A stretch of 56,738 nt of DNA from Chloroflexota bacterium (lineage in GTDB: Bacteria; Chloroflexota; FW602-bin22; JACPRP01), in NCBI GenBank assembly GCA_016210495.1, contig JACQUC010000234.1, positions 1 to 56,738 on the forward strand, given 5' to 3'. The position numbers and the translations under genes are program-made. Within the stretch, counting starts at the first letter, position 1. Every line of letters starts with the position of its first letter. Shown piece after piece: positions 1 to 9,057 of the stretch. The notes beneath the pieces were generated by a model, which worked only from the letters and a program-made list of their open reading frames with translations, was not told where the DNA came from and ran no database searches.

Positions 1-2
1 AC

Positions 3-986
3 TCGAGCCCGATCGACGCGCCGGACCCGCTGGGCCAGTACCTATCCCACCCCCACGCCATGACCGTCCCCTACGACGTCGAGGCGCTGTGGGTCCCGGA
101 CGACCGCGACTCGGTGTGGAGCGACCTGGCACCGAACGCCAGAGCCACCTATCCCGCGTACGGCACTATCCCCGGGGTGAACGACAACTTCCACGGCAAC
201 GCCGGTGCACCCATCGGTGCCAGCGCTTTCTTCGCCTTCAACGACTTCAACGCGGATTACTGGTTCGTGACCGGCGTTCCTGTGCCCGCCGGCCGGGGAG
301 GCACCGGAACCATTGCCGCCGAGGTGGTCGTCCCGCCGGCGCTCAACAGCGGCGTCTGGGGGATGCAGGTACCGATCAACGCCCGGGTGGGCCAGACCAT
401 CCTGCTCCGGTGCCTCGACGCGGCGTACAATAGCCTGGCCATTACGTTCCCGGTGGATATCATAATCATCGCCTGGGACGGACGCGCGCTCGGAGTACCT
501 CCCTACGGGAGCTACAACCACGCTTACCGGGTTCCAGCCGGCACACCTATTAATATCAGCACGGCTCGGCGCTTCGACGCGCTCATCCGAGCGACCAGGC
601 CCATCAACTCGTTCGCCACCGTGCAGTTCATCGATACCCGGGGGCAGGTGCCGGGCCTTCCCGAAACCGTGCTGGTGACCGCCCGGGTTCCGATCAACAT
701 CACGGCGGTACCGTTTATGCTCACGGGCACATTGACCAACCAGTTCGGCCAGCCGCTGACGGGGGTCACCGTCAACCTGACGGGGGCTGTGACTACGACG
801 ACGGTGACGGATGCCAGGGGCGAGTATGTCTTTGTGGGCCTGCCCAATGGTAACTACACCGTCACTCCTATCATCGCCGGCACCTCCGCACCAGGGAGCA
901 GGAACGTGACCATTGGCGGCGGAAACGTCAATAGCCAGGACTTCGTGGGGTCCTTCCGGCTTCACGTGCCAACCATCTATCGGTAG
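3..986 (+). CDS. Secreted cupredoxin-like protein with C-terminal CarboxypepD_reg-like domain (5' partial)
   Basis: The reading frame is open from base 3, so the gene starts upstream of the window; the ATG at 60 is internal. The visible part opens with a stretch resembling multicopper-oxidase cupredoxin folds (HPHAMTVPYDVEALWVPDD, and later RRFDALIRAT), but I see no HxH or HCH copper-ligand cluster here, so copper binding is unproven. From about 240 residues after base 60 comes a beta-sandwich carboxypeptidase-regulatory-like repeat (TGTLTNQFGQPLTGVTVNLT, then GEYVFVGLPNGNYTVTP). The protein ends FRLHVPTIYR, an aromatic/proline tail resembling those on many Chloroflexota exported proteins. 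The following secreted MauG-type gene on the same strand also ends in such a tail. Function is unknown; it is probably extracellular or cell-surface. Confidence 0.6.
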   Translation, partial: SSPIDAPDPLGQYLSHPHAMTVPYDVEALWVPDDRDSVWSDLAPNARATYPAYGTIPGVNDNFHGNAGAPIGASAFFAFNDFNADYWFVTGVPVPAGRGGTGTIAAEVVVPPALNSGVWGMQVPINARVGQTILLRCLDAAYNSLAITFPVDIIIIAWDGRALGVPPYGSYNHAYRVPAGTPINISTARRFDALIRATRPINSFATVQFIDTRGQVPGLPETVLVTARVPINITAVPFMLTGTLTNQFGQPLTGVTVNLTGAVTTTTVTDARGEYVFVGLPNGNYTVTPIIAGTSAPGSRNVTIGGGNVNSQDFVGSFRLHVPTIYR

Positions 987-1018
987 GCGCAGCGAGCGAG
1001 TACGAAGGGTAAGATTGT

Positions 1019-1047
1019 GTAGAGACGACCCGGCGGGTCGTCTCTAC
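1019..1047. repeat. Perfect 13-bp stem hairpin, GTAG-flanked
   Basis: GTAGAGACGACCC and its exact reverse complement are separated by GGC. There is no T-run on either side, so it does not look like a simple intrinsic terminator. It belongs to the family of hairpins with a GTAG/CTAC flank found in many intergenic gaps of this window. Confidence 0.75.
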
Positions 1048-1060
1048 CACTGGATCGGCC

Positions 1061-4000
1061 GTGAACGGAATTGCACGATTATGGGCTGGCATATCTGAAG
1101 AATCAAGCGTGGGAAGATGCACAAGGTCATCTCAAGGTCGAGAGACACCACTTAGGCTGCGCGTTCTGTTTGCCGTGGCCGTTGCCCTTGCCGTATCAGT
1201 TGCCTTGCTCTGGCGATTGCCCACGGCGCGGGCCGAGATCCCGTTGCCTGAGCCACCCTCGCTGAAATGGATCCCCATCCCCGAGCCACCGAATCTGAGC
1301 GAGTACGCGCGGGATCGGCAGGCCGCCATCCGCCTGGGCAAGGCACTATTCTGGGACATGCAGGTGGGCAGCGACGGCATCCAGGCTTGCGCCAGTTGCC
1401 ACTTCAAGGCCGGGGCAGACGGCCGCGTGAAGAACCAGATCAACCCGGGGGCAAACGGCACCTTCCAGGTCGCCGGCCCCAACGCAACGCTGACATCAGC
1501 CGATTTCCCGTTCCACGAGCGACAGGCCCCTGCCGATCAGCAGGAATCGCCGGTGATCAGGGACTCCGACGACATCAGTACTTCCCAGGGGATGCGCCGC
1601 AGCCGGTTTGTCGACATCAGCGGCACGGCAGTCGACGTCACAACCCCTCAGGACGACCCCGTTTTCAACGTGGGCGGCGTCGAGACGCGGCGGGTTGCAG
1701 GACGCAATGCCCCGACCGTGGTCAACGCGGTCTTCAACTACGCGAACTTCTCCGATGGACGCGCCAACAACATCTTCAACGGCGTCAATCCCTTTGGCCC
1801 CACGGATCTGAACGCCAGGATCTTGGTGAACGAGGGGGGATTGCAGGCGGTACAGGTCAGGATTCACAACGCCTCCCTGGCATCTCAGGCGGTGGGACCC
1901 CCGCTCAACGACTTCGAGATGTCTGGTACAGGCCGCAGCTTCCCGAAACTGGGTAAGAAAATGCTGAGGCTGCGGCCGCTGGAACGGCAACTGGTGCACA
2001 CCAGCGACAGCGTGCTCGGCGCCCTGTCCAGGCAGAACGTCTCGCCTGGGCTTCGCGGCCTTGCTACGTCCTACGGTGAGATGATTCAGGCCGCCTTCCA
2101 GCCGGATTACTGGGAGATCACCAACCAGGTGGTCACATTTCAGGGGGGTGTGCCCAGCATTCTGCCGCGGCCGACGGATCGTGATCTCACTTCCGACGAG
2201 TTCACGCAGATGGAGGCGAACTTCTCGTTGTTCTTCGGCCTGGCCATCCAGCTTTACGAGGCCACGTTGGTCTCCGATGACACACTTTTCGACCGCGTGC
2301 GGGAGGGGCGGGCCACCTACACCCCTATCCAGCGGCGAGGATTGGACCTGTTCAACGCTCTCGGCTGCACGGAGTGCCACGGCGGAGCCGAGTTCACCAA
2401 TGCCTCATTCTCCGCGCTGGTGTTTGGCGATGGCATCCCGCTGCTGGTCGAGAGAATGGTGATGGGCGACAGCCGGGTGTCCAACTACGACACCGGGTTT
2501 TACAACATCGGCGTGACACGGACCGGCAATGACATCGGTCGAGGCGGAACGGACCCGTTCGGATACCCGCTATCGTTCGCGCGGCTGGGGGCGCTGAAGG
2601 AACAGGGGGCGCTTCCGGCGGAGATAGCGAGATATGTGCCGGACCTGCCGCCCAACACTTCGGCGACCACGAGGCTGGCCGTCGACGGATCGTTTAAGAC
2701 GCCGAGCCTGCGCAACGTGGAGCTAACGGGGCCGTACTTCCACAACGGGAGCTATGCCAGCCTGAGCCAGGTCATCGAGTTCTACACGCGCGGTGGCAAT
2801 TTCCCAGCGACCAACCGGGAGACCCTGGATCCGGGCATAGTTGAGATCGGCCAGTTGCAGGGACACCCAGAGCAATGGGGCGCGCTGGTCGCCTTTTTGC
2901 TAACGCTGACCGACGAGCGGGTCCGGGACGAGAGGGCACCATTCGATCACCCCGAGGTGTTCGTCCCGAACGGGGCGAATGACGCGAACCCCGCCGAGGA
3001 CGTAATGGTACAAGTGCCGGCGGTCGGTGCCGCCGGAAGGGCGGCGCAAGGGCTGCCTCCACTCGAAGCGTTTCTGTCTGCCAACCGAGCGCCCATCGCC
3101 GCCGACGACGTGCCGATCGTCCCCCAGAACAGTGTTAACTACATCAAGGTTCTGGGCAACGATGGCGATCTCGACGGGGACGCCATCGCGGTGGTCGCGG
3201 TGACGCAGGCTGTCCACGGGAGCACGGCCGTTGGCCCCGGCGGCAGCTACATCGTCTACACGCCCACCACCGGTTTCGCGGGATTTGACAACTTCACTTA
3301 CACCATCACCGATGGGAGCTTGACCGCCGCGGCCAGGGTAACCGTCACGGTGCACGCTGCCAACCGTGCCCCGGACGCCGTCGCCGAGTTTGTCAATATG
3401 CCGGCAAACAGCAGCGTCAACGCCATCGAGGGCCTGCTCAACGACCGGGACCAAGATGGGGACTCTCTCACGGTGGTAGCCGTAGGTCAGCCTGCTCACG
3501 GCACCACGACCATCGGCCCCATGCGAGACACGATACTATACACCCCGAACCCAGGGTTCGCCGGACTCGACAGCTTCAGCCATTCGATCAGCGATGGCGT
3601 GCTGACGATCACGAGCATGATCGTCGTAACGGTGAACCGCCCACCGGTGGCCGCGAACGACAGCTTCACCGTACCGGGTTACAGCGTGAACAACGCGCTG
3701 AGGGTGCTGGCCAACGACGCCGACCCCGACCCAAACGATAGGCTCAGAGTCGTCGCCATCACCCCACCTTACAAGGGCCAGGCGGCGATTGGTCCTTCCG
3801 ACGACGTGATTATCTATACTCCCAGGCCGGGCGAAACGGGCACGGATCAGTTCGTTTACGCCTTGTCCGATCGCTTCTTAGTTTCCTTCGCCACGGTTAC
3901 TGTGGACATCTCCGGCAACCGCCCGCCGGCTTCCAACAACGACGTCGTGACTGTAGCCGCAAACAGCGTTAACAACCTGATCGATGTCCTGGCTAACGAC

Positions 4001-4252
4001 GCGGCCTCCGACGGCGGCTCTCTCACCATCACTTCGGTCACAGCGGCTCAAAATGGTCTGGTCAGCATCGCCGCGGGCGGACGCAGCCTGCTGTACACGC
4101 CCTACACGGGGTTCGTCGGAACGGACACGTTCACCTACACCGCCAGCGACGGCGCCGGAGCCGTGAGCAGCGCCACGGTTACGGTGACGGTACGTGGGCC
4201 CTACCGGTACTACTTTCCGGCGGGGCTGCGGGACGCACCGGCATCCTGGTAG
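1061..4252 (+). CDS. Secreted di-haem cytochrome c peroxidase/MauG-type protein fused to four cadherin-like repeats
   Basis: A 1063-residue protein. A hydrophobic signal segment (about residues 33-56, LRLRVLFAVAVALAVSVALL then ARA) suggests export. Two CxxCH haem sites are visible, CASCH at residues 110-114 and CTECH near 436, followed by the typical family C-terminus (TPSLRNVELTGPYFHNGSYA). This is the di-haem CCP/MauG fold, which reduces peroxides or oxidises protein or small substrates. From about residue 675 there are four tandem beta-sandwich repeats of roughly 90-100 residues (pattern NRPPxAxxD, LxNDxDxDGD, YTPxxGFxGxDxFTYxxSD), matching bacterial cadherin-like/VCBS-type adhesion repeats. 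The tail ends YYFPAGLRDAPASW. The first ATG may not be the true start, since about 30 residues precede the signal core; a GTG near 1109 is an alternative. The stop TAG lies in the GTAGGGGC flank of a hairpin repeat. Confidence 0.85.
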   Translation: MNGIARLWAGISEESSVGRCTRSSQGRETPLRLRVLFAVAVALAVSVALLWRLPTARAEIPLPEPPSLKWIPIPEPPNLSEYARDRQAAIRLGKALFWDMQVGSDGIQACASCHFKAGADGRVKNQINPGANGTFQVAGPNATLTSADFPFHERQAPADQQESPVIRDSDDISTSQGMRRSRFVDISGTAVDVTTPQDDPVFNVGGVETRRVAGRNAPTVVNAVFNYANFSDGRANNIFNGVNPFGPTDLNARILVNEGGLQAVQVRIHNASLASQAVGPPLNDFEMSGTGRSFPKLGKKMLRLRPLERQLVHTSDSVLGALSRQNVSPGLRGLATSYGEMIQAAFQPDYWEITNQVVTFQGGVPSILPRPTDRDLTSDEFTQMEANFSLFFGLAIQLYEATLVSDDTLFDRVREGRATYTPIQRRGLDLFNALGCTECHGGAEFTNASFSALVFGDGIPLLVERMVMGDSRVSNYDTGFYNIGVTRTGNDIGRGGTDPFGYPLSFARLGALKEQGALPAEIARYVPDLPPNTSATTRLAVDGSFKTPSLRNVELTGPYFHNGSYASLSQVIEFYTRGGNFPATNRETLDPGIVEIGQLQGHPEQWGALVAFLLTLTDERVRDERAPFDHPEVFVPNGANDANPAEDVMVQVPAVGAAGRAAQGLPPLEAFLSANRAPIAADDVPIVPQNSVNYIKVLGNDGDLDGDAIAVVAVTQAVHGSTAVGPGGSYIVYTPTTGFAGFDNFTYTITDGSLTAAARVTVTVHAANRAPDAVAEFVNMPANSSVNAIEGLLNDRDQDGDSLTVVAVGQPAHGTTTIGPMRDTILYTPNPGFAGLDSFSHSISDGVLTITSMIVVTVNRPPVAANDSFTVPGYSVNNALRVLANDADPDPNDRLRVVAITPPYKGQAAIGPSDDVIIYTPRPGETGTDQFVYALSDRFLVSFATVTVDISGNRPPASNNDVVTVAANSVNNLIDVLANDAASDGGSLTITSVTAAQNGLVSIAAGGRSLLYTPYTGFVGTDTFTYTASDGAGAVSSATVTVTVRGPYRYYFPAGLRDAPASW

Positions 4253-4645
4253 GGGCGCGATAAATCGCGCCACATCGGCGTCAAGTTAAGGTCAATGCCG
4301 ATTTGAGGAAAACGGCTGGGAACGTGATTAGCGTAGGGGCGAACGGCGTTCGCCCGCAACGTGGGTGCGCAGATGTGAGAAATCGCCGTGCGCACCGCTG
4401 AGGGGGCATCGGGCCGACGTTTTGCACACTGGACACGCGTCTCGGTCGGATCGAGAGACCGTACGGGCGAACGCCGTTCGCCCCTACATTATGATGGTCG
4501 GACGCCTAGGGGCATGAGCACTGCTTAAATTGATGCCCATGGGGCGCGATTAATCGCGCCCCCGCCCCCACGGCAACGCAGCGGTTTGCAATCCAACGCT
4601 TTGCACAGGCTGGCGGGGTTCCGCGCACCCTGAAGGGTACGGCTA
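4251..4645. repeat. Cluster of five intergenic hairpins with different self-complementary stems
   Basis: This stretch has no gene. It carries hairpins at 4254-4271 (GGCGCGAT/ATCGCGCC), 4337-4355 (GGGCGAAC-GGC-GTTCGCCC), 4465-4483 (same stem, opposite orientation, followed by CTAC), 4542-4561 (GGGCGCGAT/ATCGCGCCC) and an imperfect one at 4624-4641 (CGCACCC/GGGTACG, followed by GCTAC). Most have the GTAGGGGC or CCCCTAC flank on one side. They lie between the 3' end of the MauG-type gene and the 3' end of the convergent DUF4446 gene. Confidence 0.7.
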
Positions 4646-4700
4646 CGACTGGCTCTCCTTCATCCGCTCGTATCGGGTGATGCCCAGGAGTTCAGGGGGC

Positions 4701-5219
4701 TCAACGTGCTCGGGGGGAGGCGGCAGCGGAGTTCGCCTGCTGGATGGCCTGTTCCTCTTCTGCCGTCAGAGGATGCCGGGACTGGCCGCTCTGAATGGAT
4801 TTGGCGTAGATGCGGTTGCCCGTGCGGCTAAAAAGGGAACTGATGACGACGCCGTTTCCAGCGTTGTCGAGCAGGGCGATGGAGAAGCTTTGATCGCCTC
4901 CGGTGTCGCCAAAGGGATTGAAACGGACGACGCCGACGCGCTGAATGGCGCGCCGCACCATTTGATCCATCTCCTGGCAGTAGGCGGTCAAATCGTCTAC
5001 CCTTACCGAGGTCTCCAGCAGATGGGAGAGGTGCTTTTCCAGTATCTGCTCGAGGTTGCCCCCATCCACATTGCGCACGAGCAAACGGTAGTGCCTGCTC
5101 ATGCCATTTACACGCGCGTGAAGGGCAAGGAGCCAGACGACAAGTCCAAGGGTCACGGCAACGAGGCCAAGCCAGAGATACAGCCCAGCGGACGAAGAAA
5201 CTTCTGCCAAACCTTCCAC
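4701..5219 (-). CDS. DUF4446 family membrane-anchored protein
   Basis: A 172-residue protein with one N-terminal membrane segment (GLYLWLGLVAVTLGLVVWLLA), a helical region, and the conserved DUF4446 core (GGNLEQILEKHL, then VGVVRFNPFGDTGGDQSFSIALLDNAGNGVV). The function of the family is unknown; a cytoplasmic soluble domain tethered to the membrane is likely. I chose the GTG at 5219 because GGGAGAGG lies just upstream and the membrane segment then starts near the N-terminus, as is usual for the family. A longer reading to 5321 would add a non-conserved Cys-rich extension. It is divergent from the molybdenum hydroxylase gene at 5397. Confidence 0.8.
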   Translation of the reverse strand: MEGLAEVSSSAGLYLWLGLVAVTLGLVVWLLALHARVNGMSRHYRLLVRNVDGGNLEQILEKHLSHLLETSVRVDDLTAYCQEMDQMVRRAIQRVGVVRFNPFGDTGGDQSFSIALLDNAGNGVVISSLFSRTGNRIYAKSIQSGQSRHPLTAEEEQAIQQANSAAASPRAR

Positions 5220-5288
5220 GAGTAGCCTCTCCCTATTCTTGGCGCATTCTAATGCATTTGCGTCCGCTTGGCAAGAGGGACAGATACC

Positions 5289-5318
5289 TAGACAGGCGGT
5301 AGCGAGTCGTGATATTAT
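5289..5318 (+). promoter_or_regulatory. Candidate sigma-A promoter for the 5397-9039 gene pair
   Basis: TAGACA (5289-5294), an 18-bp spacer and TATTAT (5313-5318), about 75 bp upstream of the ATG at 5397. The -35 box is one mismatch from TTGACA. It lies in the divergent gap with the DUF4446 gene. Confidence 0.5.
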
Positions 5319-5396
5319 CACCTGGCCGATGGCGCCTTAGCCGGTTGACCCAGCCGAGGTGATCCAGGTGCGCAGCATCCCGCAAGGAGGAGAGAG

Positions 5397-7709
5397 ATGG
5401 GCGAGTCCGTTTTGCAAAGCACACGAGTCGTCGGGAAAGGGATTCCTAAGAGCGATGCAAGGTTCAAGGCCTGTGGCGAGGCACTCTACGCCGCCGACAT
5501 ACGCCCACCAAAACGCGGGCTGCTGGTGGGGGCCATCTTGCGGAGTCCCCATGCCCACGCCGCCATCGTTTCAATCGACACGTCAGCGGCGGCCGCACTG
5601 CCCGGCGTACGCGCTGTGATCACAGGGCAGGACGCGACCCCTGCGAGGATCGGGCGGTTCCTGCGGGACAGAACCGTGCTGGCACAGGGCAAAGTACGCT
5701 GTATCGGGGAGCCGGTGGCAGCGGTGGCGGCAGTCGATGAGGCGACCGTCGTGCAGGCGCTGTCGCTGATTCGCGTGGAGTACCGCGAACTGCCGGCGTT
5801 GTTCTCGCCCCAGCAGTCGCTGGCGCCCGAGGCCCCCGTGGTACACGAGGACCTGGCCAACTACGAGGACCCGGCGCCCAGCAAGCGTGAGGGCAACCAA
5901 CGGCATCTAGTGACCATCGAGCGGGGCGACGTGGAGGCCGCGTTCGCGCAGGCGGACGTCGTCGTCGAAGGCACGTTCACGGCCCGGCCGGTTCACCAGG
6001 GATTCATCGAGCCCAGGGCCTGTGTGGCCGACGCGGACAGGGACGGCAGGGTCACCGTATGGACCGCCAGCAAGGGCCCGTTCCTGAACCGCACCATGAT
6101 CAGCCGTGGCCTCGGCCTGCCGCTGTCCAAAGTCAGAGTCATTATCCCCGCGCTGGGCGCCGACTTCGGTGGCAAAGGGGCACCGACCATCGAGCCCATC
6201 TGCGCCTTGCTGGCCCTGAAGTCGGGCCGCCCGGTGAAGATAGCTTACAATACCAGGGACGAGTTGGCCTGGACTTTCACGCGGCACCCAGCCGTCGTGA
6301 CGCTGAAGGTAGCGGCCAGTAGAGATGGTAAGCTACTGGCCGCCGAGGGCGAGGTAGTGTACGACTGCGGTGCCTATTGCGATGGAGTCTTCGGGATGGC
6401 GCATAGCTGCCTCAACCTGCAGGGCGCTTACAAAGTTCCCAACGTTCGCTTGAGAGGGCATTCGGTATTCACCAACAATCCGCCGGCGGGCCACGTCAGG
6501 GCTCCGGGAGCGCCGCAGACTTTCTTCGCCGTCGAGACGCTGGTCGACGAGATCGCCCGCCGCCTGGGTCTGGATCCCTTCGAGGTACGGCGTCGTAACG
6601 CACTCAGGCAGGGGGACCCTTCGCCGGATGGCAAGGGCGTTATGGGCAACGCCGGACTGGGCGAGACCATCGAGAGGACGGCGGAATACGTCAAGGAGAA
6701 TATGGCAAAGCGGGCGCCCAATCAAGGCATCGGCGTGGCTACCGGCGCCTGGCACCTTTCGCTTTCGAGCGACGTCAGTCCCACCAAGTGTGTGGTGAAG
6801 ATGAACGAGGATGGCAGCGCCGTGCTGCTGACGGGAATGCCGGACAACGGTGCCGGCCAGCACATCGTTTTGGCGCAGGTGGTCGCCGAGGAGCTCGGGC
6901 TCGAGCCCGGCGAGGTCACGGTCATCGGGGGCGACACCGATGCCACGTCGTTCGACAGCGGGCCGGGGGGCAGTCGCGGCACCGTGCGGGTCGCCAACGC
7001 TACGAAGTTTGCCGCCGAGGATGCTCGTAGCCAGTTGTTCGACCTGGCAGCATCCAAGCTAGAGGTGAGCCCGGAGGACCTGGAGCTTCAGAACCGCCAG
7101 GTGTACGTCAAGGGCTCTCCCGACCGGGCGATAAGTCTCGCCGTGTTGGCCAGGAGTGCGCTCAGCTCGCCGCGCGGCGCCATTGTGGGCACAGGCAGCG
7201 GCGAGCGGGCAGCGTGGCTGGCGCGGGAGCACGAGTATGCCAAGGTGGTCGACGAAGCCCAATACTGTACCCACGCGGCGCAGGTGGAGGTCGATCCCCA
7301 GACGGGACGAGTCACCGTGCTGAAGTATGTGGCGGCCCAGGATGTGGGCCGCGCCCTGAACCGCCTGATCGCGGACGGCCAGGTGCAGGGGTCGGTGGTG
7401 GCCGGGCTGGGCCAGGCGCTCACGGAGCAGATTGTCGTCCGGGACGGGCGGGTGGTGAACGCGACGCTCACCGATTACCTGATGCCGGTGGCGGACATCA
7501 CGCCAAACGTCGAGGTGATACTCGTGGAGGAGCCCTCCGCCACCGGGCCCTACGGCGCGAAGGGTATCGGGGAGGTCTCCATCAGCCCCGTGCCCGCCGT
7601 GATCGCCAACGCGGTGTACGACGCGGTTGGCGTGAGAATAAGGGACCTGCCGATCACGCCGGAGAAGGTGTTGGCGGCATTGCGGGAGAAACTGGTGCCG
7701 CCCGCCTAA
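5397..7709 (+). CDS. Xanthine dehydrogenase-family molybdopterin-binding (CoxL-type) subunit
   Basis: At 770 residues this is the usual length of the large subunit of molybdenum hydroxylases. The N-terminal aldehyde-oxidase/XDH hammerhead domain (LRSPHAHAAIVSIDTS, GEPVAAVAAVD) is followed by the molybdopterin-cytosine-dinucleotide binding domains, with GADFGGKG near residues 253-260, RAPGAPQTFFAVE, and GPYGAKGIGE near 717-726. The final Glu is the conserved catalytic base of the family. A strong AAGGAGGAGAGAG site precedes the ATG. Family enzymes hydroxylate heterocycles, aldehydes or CoA-bound aromatics and need an FAD (CoxM) and a [2Fe-2S] (CoxS) subunit. Neither is adjacent here; the only CoxM is at 16391. 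The next gene, 25 bp downstream, encodes a substrate-binding lipoprotein, which suggests that uptake and oxidation of the substrate are linked. Confidence 0.92.
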   Translation: MGESVLQSTRVVGKGIPKSDARFKACGEALYAADIRPPKRGLLVGAILRSPHAHAAIVSIDTSAAAALPGVRAVITGQDATPARIGRFLRDRTVLAQGKVRCIGEPVAAVAAVDEATVVQALSLIRVEYRELPALFSPQQSLAPEAPVVHEDLANYEDPAPSKREGNQRHLVTIERGDVEAAFAQADVVVEGTFTARPVHQGFIEPRACVADADRDGRVTVWTASKGPFLNRTMISRGLGLPLSKVRVIIPALGADFGGKGAPTIEPICALLALKSGRPVKIAYNTRDELAWTFTRHPAVVTLKVAASRDGKLLAAEGEVVYDCGAYCDGVFGMAHSCLNLQGAYKVPNVRLRGHSVFTNNPPAGHVRAPGAPQTFFAVETLVDEIARRLGLDPFEVRRRNALRQGDPSPDGKGVMGNAGLGETIERTAEYVKENMAKRAPNQGIGVATGAWHLSLSSDVSPTKCVVKMNEDGSAVLLTGMPDNGAGQHIVLAQVVAEELGLEPGEVTVIGGDTDATSFDSGPGGSRGTVRVANATKFAAEDARSQLFDLAASKLEVSPEDLELQNRQVYVKGSPDRAISLAVLARSALSSPRGAIVGTGSGERAAWLAREHEYAKVVDEAQYCTHAAQVEVDPQTGRVTVLKYVAAQDVGRALNRLIADGQVQGSVVAGLGQALTEQIVVRDGRVVNATLTDYLMPVADITPNVEVILVEEPSATGPYGAKGIGEVSISPVPAVIANAVYDAVGVRIRDLPITPEKVLAALREKLVPPA

Positions 7710-7734
7710 TGCGGGCCAAAGGCTGTGCTAATTC

Positions 7735-9039
7735 GTGCGAAGACAGTTTCTGAAGACAACAATATGGACCGTTACGGTTTTGGCCTCTTTGTTGGGGGGA
7801 TGCGCGTCGGAGCTAGTACCGACGCCCACCGTGATGCTGCCTTCTCCGACTTCCACGGCCATCGTGACGCCATCGTCTACGCCAACGCCCGCCCCCACGG
7901 CAACGCCTACGCCTTCGCCCACGGCGACGCCGATACCGATAACCGGCCCTCCGCTCAAAGTAGGCGTGCTGCTCCCCTATTCGAAGGGCCCGACGCAAGT
8001 GGGCGAGGATATCATCGCCGGCATGAGCCTTTACTTCGATAGTGGGGGCGGCATAGTCGCAGGCAGGAAGGTTGAGTTGGTTAAGGAAGACGAGGAAAGC
8101 GATCCACAGGTGACGGCGCAGAAAGCCAGGAAGCTGATCGAGCAAGATAAGGTGGACGTGCTGACGGGCCTGGCCGGCAGCGGCGCCGCCGCGTCGGTGC
8201 GAGACGTCGCTCACTCCAGTAAAGCCATCCTGTTGATCTCAAACGCCAGCGCCAACGAGCTCAGCAGAGCCCGCAAGAGCCCGTACGTTTTCCGTACTTC
8301 CTTTTCGAACTGGCAGTTGTCCTGGGCTCTAGGGGCCTGGGTCGCCAAGAACGTGGCCAAAAAGGTTTTTGTCAGCGCGAGCGACGATGCGGACGGCAAG
8401 GAAATGGTGGCCGGCTTCAAGCAGACGTTCATTCCGGCGGGTGGCACGGTCGACGGCGAGCTTTTTTCGCGTCCGGGCGGCAATGACTATGCGGCACACC
8501 TCGCGAGGATCGCCCAGGCTAAGCCCGGGGCCGCTTTCATATTCTATGGTGGCAACGACGCCGTGGGGTTCGTGAAACAGTATGACCAGCAGGGTCTGAA
8601 GAAGGACACCAAGATCACCGGGCCGGGCCGCCTGACCGGACAGCACGTGCTGCCTGCCCAGGGCAAAGCAGCCCTTGGTGCCATAACAACCCTATATTGG
8701 GCCCAGACGCTCGACAATCCTGAGAACAAGAAATTTGTGGCCGACTACAGACGGAAGTACGGCCGCGAGCCGAGCTCCTACTCGGTGCAGGGACACGATA
8801 CGGCAAGGGCAATCGCCGAGGCGCTGGCCAAAACCGCCGGCGACACTAGCGACAAGGAGAAGCTCGCCAAAGCGCTGGAGGGCGTGAGATTTCGAAGTCC
8901 GCGAGGCAGCTTCCAGTTCGACCCGACATCACACAACGTCGTGCAGGACATCTACATTCGCGAAGTCAAAGAGGTTGGCGGCAAGCTCGTCAACGTCGCC
9001 ATAGACTCGCTGCGGAGCGTGAAGGATCCGGGGAAGTAA
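7735..9039 (+). CDS. ABC-type branched-chain amino acid-like substrate-binding lipoprotein
   Basis: A 434-residue protein beginning with GTG. It has a lipoprotein signal (MRRQFLKTTIWTVTVLASLL then GGC, lipobox Cys at residue 23) and a long Pro/Thr/Ser linker (about residues 30-65), as in surface-tethered binding proteins of Gram-positive-like or monoderm envelopes. The rest is the periplasmic-binding type I fold of the LivJ/urea/amide family (LKVGVLLPYSKGPTQVGEDIIAGMSLYFDS, VDVLTGLAGSGAAASVRDVA, FVSASDDADGKEMVAGF). It probably captures a small organic acid or amide. No permease or ATPase genes are in the window. It is 25 bp after the CoxL-type gene and probably co-transcribed with it. Confidence 0.88.
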   Translation: MRRQFLKTTIWTVTVLASLLGGCASELVPTPTVMLPSPTSTAIVTPSSTPTPAPTATPTPSPTATPIPITGPPLKVGVLLPYSKGPTQVGEDIIAGMSLYFDSGGGIVAGRKVELVKEDEESDPQVTAQKARKLIEQDKVDVLTGLAGSGAAASVRDVAHSSKAILLISNASANELSRARKSPYVFRTSFSNWQLSWALGAWVAKNVAKKVFVSASDDADGKEMVAGFKQTFIPAGGTVDGELFSRPGGNDYAAHLARIAQAKPGAAFIFYGGNDAVGFVKQYDQQGLKKDTKITGPGRLTGQHVLPAQGKAALGAITTLYWAQTLDNPENKKFVADYRRKYGREPSSYSVQGHDTARAIAEALAKTAGDTSDKEKLAKALEGVRFRSPRGSFQFDPTSHNVVQDIYIREVKEVGGKLVNVAIDSLRSVKDPGK

Positions 9040-9057
9040 CGGCCTCGTGGGTCCGTA

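Noticed and set aside
1019..1047. Intrinsic terminator of the first gene
   Set aside because: The stem is perfect but neither side has a T-run; it fits the dispersed hairpin family better.
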